DNA of 64,000 nucleotides from AP-15 sp963845735 (GCA_963845735.1 CAWJTR010000008.1:62001-126000), one strand, 5' to 3'. Numbered from the stretch's first letter, positions 9,401-19,968 are shown. Notes: a model not told the origin generated them from the sequence alone. Numbers and translations are program-made.

Positions 9401-11213
9401 TTAGAACGCCTTCCTCAGAAAGAACTGCAACGAATTCGCGACAACGTCGCCGCTTCGCCCGGCCAGCCACCACGGCGCCGTTCGGCTGATATGTAAGAGT
9501 GTATAAAACCGACCCGGTCAAATTTCTGGCAAAGAGATAGTTGACGCCGATATTGGCGGTCACGGTGTTGACAGTGCCGATCGGGGTCACATTGTTCACA
9601 GCAACTGCGTTGGCTGTATGTGGCGTAGCCGACCGAGGCGGTGCCATTGAGGTCAGGCCTAATGTCGCGATCCCAGGTCGCATAGCCCCCGATGCTCTTG
9701 GTCGGCGCGGTTATCGGCGGCGTCAGCGACTGCTGATTGGTGTAATAGCCGTAAAGCGAATAGCGGTTCGGACCGATTGTGTCGGTAATTTGGCCGTTGA
9801 AGAGGTGCTGCTTGTAGACTCCATTGGTCAATCCCAACCCCGGGCTGTAAAAGGCCGTCGGGAGCCCTGAATACTGATCGACGATCGAGCCATAGGGGTC
9901 CAGGGTCGCGTTCGCCAGCGAGCCCTGCAGATACTGGCCCGGAGAGCTGACCCCTTGCACCAGACTGGCAACTACGGTGATGGTCGGCGTCACCTGATAA
10001 TTGGCGGATCCGGTAAAGCCGTAAACGCCCTGCTGCCGTCCGTATTCCAGGCTGACATAGCCGTAATTGGGGCCGAGCCCGAGCCGCCCGCCGGCGAGCC
10101 AGGTCGCGCCAGCGAATGACGCTAACGGGGCAAGCGGATATTGGAGGTTCTGGTAACCGATCCGTGCCAGCGCCGAGATATCCGGGGTAATCCGATATTG
10201 AAGATCGTTGTACGAGCTGAACTGCGTGTTGCGGTTCGTCGAGCTCGAGTTGAAGTCTGACGCATCGACGGTCAGGCGTGACAGCGCACGCTCGAAATTT
10301 CGACCCGTTGCGGCGATGAAGGAACCCTCGTTCAAGATCCCATTGGCTAGGTTGTTCGTCTGCGGTGTCGCCGCTGCCGCAGTGTTGCCGCCGAAATTGG
10401 TCGCGCCGAAGCGATAGCGCAGTTCGGTGTCGACCATGCCGTCGAACGATTGTCTCAGATAAGGCGAAATCGAAGTGGCAAATACTTGTGTCTGCTGGGT
10501 CTGCGGCAGCAAGCTCGGATTGACAAAGCCGAGCCCAGGCAACGTCGAGCCTTGGGTTATGACGGTGTTTGCATCGACGAACAGACGGTCGGGCACGATG
10601 GTCGCCGTGCCGCTCTCCGAAAAGATTGCCGACAACCTGATCCAATCCGGCCGCCGGGACGTACACGTTACCGACTCGCCTGAGCGCTCAGCACACCTCG
10701 CAGCCGCGGCGTGTCGGCCGAAATCGAGACAGCGGGGATCAGGCTGGTCTCGGCTGCTGCGATCCGATCGGAATGCGTGAAGTTAACGTTGTCGGTAAAC
10801 CGCTCGCCGACCGACAAATAGGGTTGGATCAGGATCGCCGGCGCGTTGGGATCATATTGCTGCAGCGTCGTGATCCCGGCACCAGGTTCGGGCAGCGCGA
10901 GCGGGGACGCAGGTTGCGCCGGCTCCGCCGGAGTGATGCCGTTGGGCAGCGCATTGGGTGGCGCCAGCGGGTTGGGCAGGCCAAACGGGCCGGACGACAC
11001 CGGCGGCAGTACATCGGGCCCGGTACCGGCAGGAACGCCACCGCCGGGAGATGAGCCGGTCACCGGCTGCGCGTCAACCGGCATCGCCGGCGTCAGGCCG
11101 GCAATGACGAGGAACGAGAGCGTCAGCCGGAAATGCGGTTTACCCAGTACCGTGCCCGCTGGGCCTCTAGGCCGGTGCCGGTTTTTCCGAGCGCAGCTCA
11201 TCGCCCTCGCCAC
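9401..11213 (-). CDS. PEP-CTERM/XrtA-associated outer-membrane beta-barrel protein, several frameshifts
   Basis: Reconstructed at about 600 residues. The N-terminus (GTG 11213) has a signal segment LSFLVIAGLTPAMPVDAQ, a Pro/Gly-rich linker and ILIQPYLSVGERFTDN. The frame breaks near 10672 after GVLSAQAS, resumes as NVYVPAAGLDQVVGNL, breaks again near 10620, and then runs through TATIVPDRLFVDANTVITQ and a long series of alternating strands. Two more breaks, near 9625 and 9475, lead to the end SLQFFLRKAF, whose terminal Phe is typical of outer-membrane barrels. Every break is repaired by one base. The protein belongs to the conserved uncharacterised barrel between tyrosine kinase and ATPase in XrtA loci and is a likely polysaccharide secretion porin. 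The start overlaps the kinase gene by 47 bp. Confidence 0.85.
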
Positions 11214-12087
11214 TGGGATAGTGATAACCGTAGCCGTAGGAGCCGAAATGTGCGCTCGCCAACTCGCTCTTGTTCAACAGCAAGCTGATCCGAGGGCAGG
11301 AGCTAAGCATGCTGAGCCCCGCTTCGATCTCGTCCTGCTGGGTGCGGTGCGCTTCGACGACGAACACGATCTGCCCGACCAAAGGGGCCAACGCGGCGGC
11401 GTCGCTGCTCGCCATGCAGGGCGGGGTGTCGAGGATGATGAAGCGGTCGGGAAAACGCCGCGTCAGTTCGTTCATCAGAGAAACCATCTGATTGCTCGAA
11501 AACAACTCCGGCACATGCGGGCCACCTTTCCCCGGCGGCAGAACCAGGAGGTTGGGGATATTGGTGCGGACCAGAACATCGGACAAGTCGAGACCCGCCG
11601 CGAGCAGGTCGACGATCCCGTTCTTCCCGTGGAGATCAAGGATGGTCCCCAAGGTCGAGTGTTGAGTGTCGACATCGACGAGCAACGCCTTCACATCCCT
11701 TTCGGTGGCGAAGGCCAGCGCCAGATTGAGCGCGGTGAAGGTCTTTCCCTCACCGGGCCGCGCGCTGGTGACCATGATGAGCCGGCTCGGCCGCTGATCG
11801 CCGGCCGCAGCGGCGGACCATGCGGCCATCAGGTTACGCTTGACGAGGCGAAATTCTTCGACGGTGCGCGAGCGCTCGGACGACGGAAGCTGAATTCCGA
11901 AACTGGCAAGTCGCCCACGATCGAAGACCACCTCGGGCCCGGCAATGTCTACGGCTCTGCTGGGCGCCGGCGGCGACGCCGGTTGCGGCGTCCGCGGCAA
12001 AGGCGGCGCCGGCGGGTCGGGTTCGGCCCCTTCCCGCTGGCGCAGCAGCGCCGCCGCCCGCTCGATTAATCCGATCGACTCTGCCAT
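11167..12087 (-). CDS. XrtA-associated tyrosine autokinase (BY-kinase)
   Basis: 306 residues, intact. After a Pro-rich N-terminal linker come FRLVKRNLM, Walker A TSARPGEGKT (about residue 110), Walker A' LLVDVDTQ and Walker B FIILDTPP, the signature set of bacterial tyrosine kinases. A C-terminal tyrosine cluster GSYGYGYHYPS is the expected autophosphorylation site. It lacks the membrane domain, which is supplied by the chain-length protein encoded just upstream (stop 12087, sharing one base with this start). Phosphorylation cycles of such kinases control exopolysaccharide length and secretion at the inner membrane. Confidence 0.95.
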   Translation of the reverse strand: MAESIGLIERAAALLRQREGAEPDPPAPPLPRTPQPASPPAPSRAVDIAGPEVVFDRGRLASFGIQLPSSERSRTVEEFRLVKRNLMAAWSAAAAGDQRPSRLIMVTSARPGEGKTFTALNLALAFATERDVKALLVDVDTQHSTLGTILDLHGKNGIVDLLAAGLDLSDVLVRTNIPNLLVLPPGKGGPHVPELFSSNQMVSLMNELTRRFPDRFIILDTPPCMASSDAAALAPLVGQIVFVVEAHRTQQDEIEAGLSMLSSCPRISLLLNKSELASAHFGSYGYGYHYPSGEGDELRSEKPAPA

Positions 12088-13683
12088 TACGTAACGCTCA
12101 CCGAATGGAGGCGCAAGCTCAGCGCCAGCAACGTGCCATAAACCGCGATCAACACGAATGCACTGGCGCAGACCCCGACCAACTGGATCGCTTCACGCCG
12201 TTTGGCCGCGCTGAGCGAGAGGCGGGTCACGCTTCCCAAGATCGGAATGCCGAGGCTGCGCAGCTGGGTAATCGTCGCGAAAGAACGGTCGAGCTGCTCC
12301 ATCGCCATCGGCGCGGCGAGGCCTGCGCCGAGCCCGAACAGCAGCACTACCGACAGCAACATCGGCCGATCGGGCGCCACCGGAAACAGCGGCTCCTGAG
12401 GCGGATCGACGATGCGGAACTGGATGTTTTCGGTCTTGGTGTTGGCGTTGTCGGCGATCTGCGCCGCCTGACGGCGCGACACCAGTTCCTGATAATTTCT
12501 CTTCAGCACGCTATAGTCGCGGTCGAGGTCTTGCGCTTGCGTCAACACGCCCGGCACCGACTGCGCAATCCGTTCGATGCGCCTGCTCATTGTCTTCGGC
12601 CACGACGAGACGACGCTGCGCGGAGGCGACATCGCCCTCGGCTTCGACTAGTCTGACCTTGATTTGATCGTAGACGGCGTTGGCAATCTGGCCCGTGCTG
12701 GAGCCGACCGCCGGCGGCGCCCGACCCGGACCCGGAGTGCTTCATCTCCGCCTCGGTCTCGGCGATCGCCGCGCGGGTGGCGATCACGTCCGGATGTTGG
12801 TCGGTGTATTTCAGCCGCAGCGAGTTCGAGCTGGGTGCGTAGCTGTTGAAGCCGCTCCGCGTCCGGGCTCAGTCGCCCGCCGGTGACGACCACCTGCGGC
12901 GCGCGGTCGACGGTCAGCATCGACGGTATCGAAGCGAGCTGCTTGCTGAGGGAGTCGCGTTTGGTGATCAAATCCGCGAGGTCGTCCTTGGCCTTGACTT
13001 ACCGCGGCGCGGGCCTGATCGAGCCGGCTGCCGGTATTGCCGGCGTCTGCCGGAGCATCCGGGTCGCGATCCGTCACGATGTCCGGATATTGCCGCGCCA
13101 GGTCCGCCCGGCGCTTTTCAGCGGCGCGCAACTGATCGCGATAGGACGCGATCTCCTCGTCGAGAAAGCGTTGCGCGCTGTCCATCTCGCTGCGGCTGCT
13201 GCCCGCCGTCTTCTCGGCAAAGATCGTCAACAGCGATTGAACCACGTTCTTGGCCATCTGCGGATCGCGGTCGCGGTAGGATATCGTCATCAGGTTCGGG
13301 GTGATCGGTCTGATATCGACGTTGCCGGCAAGTTGTTGGTAGAGAGCGTCCTTTTTCTCAGGCGTGGTCGCCGTGGTGTCGAGATCGGTCATACGAACAA
13401 GCTGATCGAGATTGGGCCGGCTCAGCAGTGTGCGCTGCAGAAAATCGAGATGCCGCGTCGGATTGGTATCCGCGGCCAAACCATGGAGCAGCGGAGTCAG
13501 CAGCGGATCGGCGTTGAGATAGACGCGCGCCGACGACTCGTATTTGGTCGGCATAAAGGCGACCGCGACCCAGCCGACCGTGCACACCAGCCAGGCGACG
13601 CCGATGGCGAGCCATTTTTGCCGCCACAGCATCTGCGCGATCGGCAAAGCTTGCGATTTAACCCAATTCATCGACAGCTCCAC
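12087..13683 (-). CDS. XrtA system polysaccharide chain-length determinant, four frameshifts
   Basis: Wzz/GumC-like inner-membrane protein, reconstructed at about 530 residues. The N-terminal part (ATG 13683 or the in-frame ATG at 13671) has one membrane helix (WLAIGVAWLVCTVGWVAVAF) and PTKYESSARVYL. The periplasmic coiled-coil domain is chopped by breaks near 12990, 12840, 12730 and 12590. The fragments MITKRDSLSKQLASIPSM, LRLKYTDQHPDVIATRAAI, NAVYDQIKVRLVEAEGDVAS and DRDYSVLKRNYQELVSRRQ follow in the right order. The end has PPQEPLFPVAPDRP, the Pro-rich motif before the second membrane helix, and closes with a third hydrophobic segment. It partners the tyrosine kinase encoded next. Four one-base breaks in a gene whose neighbours are intact suggest sequencing error. 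Confidence 0.85.
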
Positions 13684-13777
13684 GCGGTTGAGCGGGATCC
13701 CACGGCCCCCGATAATTCGACCGAATGAAATCGCTCGGCCTTGCCACGACCACCCGCTCCGGCAAGTTCGGCCATAA

Positions 13778-14488
13778 TCAGAACAGGCGTTGCGGAATGA
13801 TCAGAATATCGCCGGGCTGAAGCGCGACGTTGCTCGTCACGTCGCCGTCCTTGATCAAGTCGTCGAGATGCACCGAGTAGGTCTGCTGCTTGCCCCCGGC
13901 GGTGCGCACCAGGACCGAATTGTTGCCGGCCGCATAACGCGTCAGCCCACCGACTTCGATCATTGCGTCGAGTACGGTCATGTCGGTTCGGTACGGGATC
14001 CCTCGGGGCTGCGCGGCTTCGCCGATGACCCGCACCTGTTCGGTGAAAGGACCGACGAACCCTTGGGCGATGACGGTGACCACCGGCTCTTTGATGTATC
14101 TCGCCAGGCGCTGCTCCAGCTCGCGCGCAAGTTGGGTTGTCGTCTTGCCGATTGCGACCACGTCTTCGACAAGCGGGATCGACAGACGCCCATCCGGCCG
14201 AACATCAACCGAGACACTCAATTCAGGGTTGCGCCAGACGAATATATTCAATTTGTCTCCGGGGCCGATAATGTATTCGCTCGACGGCAACGCCGACGCC
14301 GGGGGCGCCGATGGTAACGGCGGCCCGCCATGGCACCCGGCGATAACGAGCGCCACGATTATTCCTGCGGCGCGAAACAACGTGCGGTGCACCCCTGCAC
14401 TCCTGTTCAGCGTTTCCGACCGGCGATGATGAGCGAGGTTCCACAAATGCCGGTAGCGAAACACCGCAGCCCCCCGGTTCGCGCGCAT
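13778..14488 (-). CDS. XrtA system polysaccharide export lipoprotein (Wza-like)
   Basis: 236 residues, intact. The lipobox is IVALVIAGC followed by HGG, near residue 51, so the natural start is probably further in; GTG at 14392 would leave a normal short signal peptide. The poly_export domain follows with YIIGPGDKLNIFVWRNPELS, then VRPDGRLSIPLVEDV and a SLBB-type repeat ending in LQPGDILIIPQRLF. The protein is predicted to form the outer-membrane export channel for the polysaccharide. It is the first gene of the minus-strand operon that ends at xrtA. Glycosyltransferases and the PrsK/PrsR regulators usually found with it are not in this window. Confidence 0.93.
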   Translation of the reverse strand: MRANRGAAVFRYRHLWNLAHHRRSETLNRSAGVHRTLFRAAGIIVALVIAGCHGGPPLPSAPPASALPSSEYIIGPGDKLNIFVWRNPELSVSVDVRPDGRLSIPLVEDVVAIGKTTTQLARELEQRLARYIKEPVVTVIAQGFVGPFTEQVRVIGEAAQPRGIPYRTDMTVLDAMIEVGGLTRYAAGNNSVLVRTAGGKQQTYSVHLDDLIKDGDVTSNVALQPGDILIIPQRLF

Positions 14489-14889
14489 CGCGGTAAGGTA
14501 CTGTCAACGATGCTGATCGCTATAGCACCTAACCGCCTCGCGCGCAATAAAGTTGTCGTTTGGCATTCTCTTTGTTAATAGACAAACGAGACAGCATAGG
14601 CAGGCTTCAATGCCGTAGCTGTTGCGATCTGGCACAGCGCGGGCAGGGTGAAGCTCGCGAAACCCGCAGAGCCGATTTCGCCTGTTCGCGGGCAGCAGCC
14701 ATGCGACGAGCGGCCGGATGGCGCCGCATCTTGTCGCCATCCGCGCCGGTCTTCCGGCGGCGCCGCGTGTCCACAACCTTGTTTCATTGCTCCGATCTCG
14801 GCGCCCCGCGTGCCAGGGCCCTGATCGTCGGTCACTTTCGGTGAACATATGATGAAGGGCCAGGGGCCGGCGCCCTTGATGACCGTCGA
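14489..14889. other. Intergenic region carrying the likely promoter of the XrtA operon
   Basis: About 400 bp with no convincing gene. It lies upstream of the export lipoprotein gene and downstream of the DUF1501 gene, which runs in the same direction. The part nearest the operon, about 14500-14600, is AT-richer than its surroundings and is the likely promoter area. A TGGCAT-N5-TTGTT sequence near 14561 resembles a sigma-54 element, but it faces away from the operon. Confidence 0.4.
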
Positions 14890-16128
14890 TTAGCCCGCCA
14901 GCATTTGCGCCAGCCCCGCCGCGGCCGGTGGCGCTCCAGGAAAGACCAAGTCGAGCTGGCGGTCGGCGAGGCCCATATGCGCCCCGAGGATCGCGGCTAG
15001 CGCCGCGCGAAAGTCGGTGGTGATCGCGAGGTCGCGCTGCTGGTAGAGCTGCGCCGCGCTCAGCCCCGGCCATTGGCCGTAAACCCGCCCGCCCTTGACT
15101 TCACCACCAGCGACCCAAATGACGTTGCCGTGGCCGTGATCGGTGCCGCGATCGCCGTTCTCGCGCACGGTACGGCCGAACTCGGACAGGATGACGACCA
15201 CCGTGTCGCGCCACGCGCTCCCGAGCCCGTGGGCCAGAGCCGCCAGGCCTTCGCCGAGCGAGCTGAGGTGGTTGGCGAGCCGTCCCTTACTCCCACCCTG
15301 ATCGACATGGGTGTCCCAGCCGCCGAGCCCGACAAAGGCGAGCCTGATCCGCGCATCGCCGCCGATCAGACGACCGAGCCGCGCCGCCCGCGCGGCAAAG
15401 CTCGCCGGCGGTGGTGCGCCGGCATCGGCAATGGCCTGTTCGCGCGCTAGATCGCCGAGCAGCTGGGCCCGCGCGCCGCGGCCCTCGCGATAGGCCTCGC
15501 CGAGCGCGCCATTCACCGCATAAAGCCGGTCGAAGGCGCCGGCGAGCTGCGGTTGGTCGATCGGCAGCGCCCTGGCGGGATCCGGCCCGAGCGGCAGATT
15601 GGCGACCGGCGCCGCACCCGTCAGGATACGCGGCAGGGTCGCGCCGATGCTGATCGCATCGGTCGGGCCGCGTCGACCCGGCAGCGCCAGCAGCAGCCGG
15701 TTCATCCACCCGTCGGCGGTCGTGCTGCAGCCCGGCGTGCCGTTCTCGATGTAGCGCTGCGCCTCGAAATGCGAGCGGTTCGGGTCGGGCGAGCCGGCAG
15801 CATGGATAAAGGCGAGATCGCCCTGCCGCCATAGCGGCATCAGCGCCGCCAGCGCCGGATGCAACCCGAAATGGCCGTCGAGCGCCAGCGCCCCATCGGG
15901 CGCGCCCGGCCGCGCGATCGCAATCGTCGGTCGCGCTTCGTAATAGGCCTGATCGGCGTAGGGCACGACCACGTTGAGACCGTCGACGGCGCCGCGCAAC
16001 AGGATCACCACCAGGCGCTTGGGACCGCCCTCGGCGGTCGCCGCCCACGCGCCGCGGCCGAGCGACGCGAGCGCCGCCGTGGCCGAGGCCCGCAACATCA
16101 GTCGCCGCGAAAAGTCGGGTCCAGCCAT
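14890..16128 (-). CDS. DUF1501 family protein, Tat-type signal
   Basis: 412 residues, intact. The N-terminus SRRLMLRASATAALASLG is a twin-arginine type signal followed by an Ala-rich hydrophobic segment. Family motifs are LVVILLRGAVDGLNVVVPY, DGHFGLHPALAALMPLW, HAAGSPDPNRSHFEAQ, GWDTHVDQGG and VILSEFGRTVRENGDRGTDH. The fold is related to sulfatases and alkaline phosphatases, but the metal ligands are only partly kept and the function is unknown. DUF1501 genes nearly always sit beside DUF1800 genes, as here, with a gap of only 9 bp, so the two exported proteins probably act together in the periplasm. Confidence 0.93.
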   Translation of the reverse strand: MAGPDFSRRLMLRASATAALASLGRGAWAATAEGGPKRLVVILLRGAVDGLNVVVPYADQAYYEARPTIAIARPGAPDGALALDGHFGLHPALAALMPLWRQGDLAFIHAAGSPDPNRSHFEAQRYIENGTPGCSTTADGWMNRLLLALPGRRGPTDAISIGATLPRILTGAAPVANLPLGPDPARALPIDQPQLAGAFDRLYAVNGALGEAYREGRGARAQLLGDLAREQAIADAGAPPPASFAARAARLGRLIGGDARIRLAFVGLGGWDTHVDQGGSKGRLANHLSSLGEGLAALAHGLGSAWRDTVVVILSEFGRTVRENGDRGTDHGHGNVIWVAGGEVKGGRVYGQWPGLSAAQLYQQRDLAITTDFRAALAAILGAHMGLADRQLDLVFPGAPPAAAGLAQMLAG

Positions 16129-16137
16129 CGCAACGCC

Positions 16138-17649
16138 CTATCTGCGCATGAAATCCGGGCTGCCGAGGATCAGCGACGCGCGCAGCCCGGGCGGCGCGGC
16201 GTCGACGACCTCGCGCGTCGCGCCCGACAGGGTCGAACCGAAAATTTCTTCGAGACGCCCGGGATCGACCGCATCGGGCGGATCGGACCGTCGCCCCGTT
16301 TCTGTCGCCGCAAGGTCGGGCTCGGCGCCCACCGGCAGAGAGCCTCGGCCCAAAGCAATTGCAAAGCTGATCCGCTGCAATGTCGCATCGGGGCTCAACC
16401 AAGCTTCCTCGGTATTCTTGTAACCATCCGGTGTCTGGCACTCGTAGAGCGGCATACCGAGCCGGCTCATCCAGCCGAGCAGCGGGCGAACATTGTTAAC
16501 CGGAACGCCAGCCGCGCGCACCGCCGAGATCACGTATTCATAGGGGGTCTTGTATTTCTGCCCGGCGCTGTCCCAGAACTCGGAACTGGCGAACAGCGTC
16601 CTCAAGACCTCGCGGATGTCGCCGCCGGTGGCGAGAAAGCGGGCGGCGAGGCGCTCGACCAGCGCCGGCGGCGGCGTGTCGGCAACGAAGTATTGGGCCA
16701 GCTCATAGGCGATATGGTGAGCGGTCGCCGGGCTGCGCGCGAGTATATCGAGCGCCTCCTCGCCCTCGGCCTTGCCTTGCGCACGCAGCGTGCGTCCAAG
16801 AAACACCTTTGGTCCGTAATCATGGCGGGTGCCTTCGAAGATCGCGGCAGCACCCGGAAAATTCAGCGAATTCGGCGAGTTGACCCGCCACCCGGTAAAG
16901 ACCCGCGCCAAGGTGGTGACGTCGGCCTGGGTGTATCCGCCGTCGACGCCGAGGGTGTGCAGCTCCATAACCTCGCGCGCAAAATTTTCGTTGAGCCCCC
17001 CCGCCGCGCCGCTACGCGCCGGACTGCTCGGCGCGGTGTTCTCTGTGTTATCAAGATAAACCAACATCGCCGGGTGCTTGGCGACGGCGAACAGCAGGTC
17101 GCGAAACCGGCCGAGCGCGTTGGGACGGATCGCCTGTTCTTCGTAATTGCCGATCCACACCCGGTCCAGCCCCTCTCCGGCGAAGATGTTGAAGTGGTTG
17201 AACCAAAAGTCGACCATTACCTGCTCGAGCTGGCGTCGGCTCAGCACCGCTTTCAGAACGCGCGCCGCCGCAGCTTCGCGCACGACCAGCGCCGCCCGCG
17301 CCTGCTGCGCGCTGATGTCGTCCGCTGTCGGCTTGACGCCCATGACCGGGCGCAATGGCCCATAGAGCTGGCGTAGCGCGACCGCATCGAGCCCGAGAGT
17401 ATCAAGCTCGGCCAGACGAAAGCGCAGCGCGATCGGCTCGGGGATCGCCGCGGGATCGAGCTGTTCGGCGATGTAGCGCTCGACCCCGACCATCTTCACA
17501 TAATTGAAATCGTCGAGGGTCGGGCCAAAGGCGAGCCGATTCAGAACGTGTATGACCTGGCGATCCGAATCGATGGCGCTCGCCCGCCCCACCGACAGCA
17601 AGAGCAGCAAACACGCCGTAACAAGGATTCCACCGCATCGGCTCGGCAT
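16138..17649 (-). CDS. DUF1800 family secreted protein
   Basis: 503 residues, intact. A signal peptide (ILVTACLLLLLSVGRASA) is followed by the family opening VIHVLNRLAFGPT. Other motifs are DFWFNHFNIF, the ENFAREVMELHTLGVDGGYTQ block and LARVFTGWR, which together mark DUF1800. The function is unknown and the protein is likely periplasmic. It is upstream of and probably co-transcribed with the DUF1501 gene. No frame breaks are seen over 1.5 kb, which contrasts with several neighbours. Confidence 0.94.
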   Translation of the reverse strand: MPSRCGGILVTACLLLLLSVGRASAIDSDRQVIHVLNRLAFGPTLDDFNYVKMVGVERYIAEQLDPAAIPEPIALRFRLAELDTLGLDAVALRQLYGPLRPVMGVKPTADDISAQQARAALVVREAAAARVLKAVLSRRQLEQVMVDFWFNHFNIFAGEGLDRVWIGNYEEQAIRPNALGRFRDLLFAVAKHPAMLVYLDNTENTAPSSPARSGAAGGLNENFAREVMELHTLGVDGGYTQADVTTLARVFTGWRVNSPNSLNFPGAAAIFEGTRHDYGPKVFLGRTLRAQGKAEGEEALDILARSPATAHHIAYELAQYFVADTPPPALVERLAARFLATGGDIREVLRTLFASSEFWDSAGQKYKTPYEYVISAVRAAGVPVNNVRPLLGWMSRLGMPLYECQTPDGYKNTEEAWLSPDATLQRISFAIALGRGSLPVGAEPDLAATETGRRSDPPDAVDPGRLEEIFGSTLSGATREVVDAAPPGLRASLILGSPDFMRR

Positions 17650-17821
17650 GGCTCGCGCTGGGCTCCAATCGTCGACCGTCTTTTACGAAACCCACTGACG
17701 CATTATATCCCCATTTGGCGGTATTCGTCACAATCTCTAGTTGGAGCGCCGAAACTGGGCTGGCGCTTGTGCTGTAATCGCTGCAAAGCCTACGAGGATA
17801 AAAGGACCGCACGCGAAGTCC

Positions 17822-19260
17822 TCAGTTGCTGCCGGCAGTGCTGCTCTGCGGATCGGGTTGCGTCGAATCGGCGCTTGGCGTCGATCGCGTTGCACGAACG
17901 AAATTGAACAGGCGAGAGACGCTGGCGACCGCCGCCAAAGCCGAGAACCCGGCGGCCAGCAGAATTGCGACGATGCGGTCCGGCTCCCGCGCCGGGTCGG
18001 GCAAAGCCGAAAATCAGCGCGACGAATGCCGCGCCGATCGTCTGCCCGAGCAGCCGGGCCGTCGATTGTATGGCGCCCGCCCCGCCGCTGCGCTCGCGCG
18101 GCGCGCTTGCGACGATGGCCCGGTTGTTCGGTGATTGGAAAAAACCGAAACCGAGCCCACACAAGGTCATGCGCCACAGGATGTTGGCAGTGCTGGCGAT
18201 GCTCCGGTAACAGCGCCAACAGAACGTAGCCGAGGCTCAACACGCTCAACCCAATGCCGCCGAGGATCCCGGCCGGATAGCGATCGGCCAGCCTGCCGGC
18301 AATCGGTGCGATGACCGCGACCGTCGCCGGCCACGGCGTCATCAACAGCCCGGTCGCTACCTGCGAGCGGCCGAGCACATCCTGGAAGTAAAACGGCAAG
18401 GTGACAAAGGTGATTCCCTGAGCGACAAAGGTCGTGACCGAAGTGGCGACCGACAATGCGAATATCGGGCGGCGAAACAAATCGACCGGCAGCAACGGCA
18501 GGCTCAAGGTCGCCTGCCGGCGCACCAAGACATAACCGACGCAGACGGCGCCGACCAGCTCGACGGCAACAAACGGACCCGCCTGACCATGGCCGATACC
18601 GTTGATCCCGGCGATCAGAAAGGCGAAGGCAAAGGCGCTCAACACGGCGCTGGCCAAGTCGAAACGATGCTCCGAGGGCGGTGTGCGCGGCAGCAGCCGC
18701 AGCGACATGACGAAGGTGACGAGCCCGATCGGCACATTGACCGCAAACAGCCAATGCCAGGAGGCGACGGACAGGATCGCCGCAGCGACGCTCGGTCCGG
18801 AGGCCGAGGAGACAGACACCGCAACAGCGGTCATCGCGATGCCGCGCCCCAATTGCCGTCGCGGATAGGTGAAGCGCACCAGCGCGGTGTTGACGCTCAT
18901 CATCCCGGCGGCGCCCAGGCCTTGCAGGGCGCGCCCGATCGCGAGCATCGCCAGCGTATGTGACAGCGCGCTGACCAGCGCCGCAGCGGTAAATATCGCG
19001 AAGCCGATCGAATAGATCCGGCGATAGCCGAAGATGTCGCCGAGCGAGGCGAGCGGCAACAGCGAGATGACCACCGCCAGCTGATAGGCGTTGATGACCC
19101 AGATCGACTGCGCCGCGGTGGCGCCGATATCCCTGGCGATCGTCGGCAGTGCGATATTGGCGAGCGAGCTGTCGAGAACCGACACCACCATGCCGACGAC
19201 GAGCGTCAGGATCGCCCAATATCGTTGCGGAAACGGAACCCCGTCCTCGGCCGTGTTCAT
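17822..19260 (-). CDS. MFS multidrug transporter, DHA2 (EmrB/QacA) family, two frameshifts
   Basis: Proton-coupled drug exporter with up to 14 membrane segments. From ATG 19260 the N-terminal half shows VVSVLDSSLANIALPTIARD (motif D1) and WVINAYQLAVVISLLPLASL, then GDIFGYRRIY (motif A) and the Gly-rich GRALQGLGAAG region. The frame breaks near 18190, resumes as LCGLGFGFFQSPNNRAIVAS, breaks again near 18000, and ends PDPAREPDRIVAILLAAGFS with a last helix and a soluble tail stopping at 17822. Each break needs one base. The reconstructed length is about 479 residues, normal for the family. No regulator or membrane-fusion partner is adjacent, so the substrate cannot be inferred. Confidence 0.9.
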
Positions 19261-19398
19261 GACACCTTGGGCGCCCGCCGCCCTAATCGGCAAAGGGCGG
19301 CAGAGTTACCCGACCGTCAACGACGGCGCTAGCACTTATCTAGGCGACGGAGGTCAGCTGCGGCGACCGTGGCTAGCGGGCGGCGCGCCCGCATGCCG

Positions 19399-19908
19399 TC
19401 ACGGGAAGGGCACTTGCACTGCGCCGTTGGCGATCCAATGACCATTCGCGGGAACGCGGATCAGAAACGCGACGGCCGAGGCGCTGCAGGCATCCGTCGG
19501 CATGGTGAAAGAGCCCTTAAAGGAAGCGTTTCCCTGGGGATCCAGAGTGACCGACGGAGTGTCGATGATTGCCTGTGAAGCCGCACCCGCATTGCAAACC
19601 AACGTACCCTCGACCTGGTTGATCGCCCCGGGGGTGCCGATCGCATTGCCGCCGGCGAGCACGAGCCCTTTCACCTTGAACGCCACGACGCTGTGCAACA
19701 GGTCGACATAGGCCTGCCCGCCAAGCGTCGACCACGGCTGCCCGCCGCCGGCGATCCCGCCAACCGGGTTACCCGCCTGGATTATCCCGATGATCGTCTC
19801 CCAACTCACAGTGTTCTTGGCCCCGCCTCCCCCATCGGCCCAGATCGCGGGCGCCACCATGGTCAGCAGCAATGCGCCACCGATGACCGCTTTGCCGAAC
19901 ATTCTCAT
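19399..19908 (-). CDS. Secreted hypothetical protein
   Basis: The start at ATG 19908 is preferred because a GGAGAAG ribosome site lies just upstream. It gives about 169 residues with a signal peptide (MFGKAVIGGALLLTMVAPAIWA). The mature part contains WETIIGIIQAGNPVGGI, a strand-rich body (VVAFKVKGLVLAGGNAIGT) and a single pair of Cys residues about 45 apart, possibly a disulfide. The end HWIANGAVQVPFP has no PEP-CTERM or LPXTG-like sorting signal, so it is not an obvious exosortase substrate. It resembles small secreted proteins annotated only as hypothetical. It lies between the MFS gene and a DinB gene, all on the minus strand. Confidence 0.75.
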   Translation of the reverse strand: MRMFGKAVIGGALLLTMVAPAIWADGGGGAKNTVSWETIIGIIQAGNPVGGIAGGGQPWSTLGGQAYVDLLHSVVAFKVKGLVLAGGNAIGTPGAINQVEGTLVCNAGAASQAIIDTPSVTLDPQGNASFKGSFTMPTDACSASAVAFLIRVPANGHWIANGAVQVPFP

Positions 19909-19968
19909 GGATCTTCTCCCAGCCGGAACTCGCACAAAGGCCCCCACTCGACCGTCACTTTGAGCTGT

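Noticed and set aside
14555..14580. Sigma-54-like element TGGCAT-N5-TTGTT
   Set aside because: It points to the plus strand, away from the XrtA operon, and no gene follows it; the TTGTT half is also off consensus.
15859..17376. 505-codon plus-strand ORF over the DUF1501/DUF1800 genes
   Set aside because: Antisense shadow: no family motif, Arg-rich, and both real genes on the minus strand are intact with all motifs.
19399..19908. Possible exosortase substrate (secreted protein near the XrtA operon)
   Set aside because: The C-terminus has no PEP-CTERM motif, membrane helix or basic tail.
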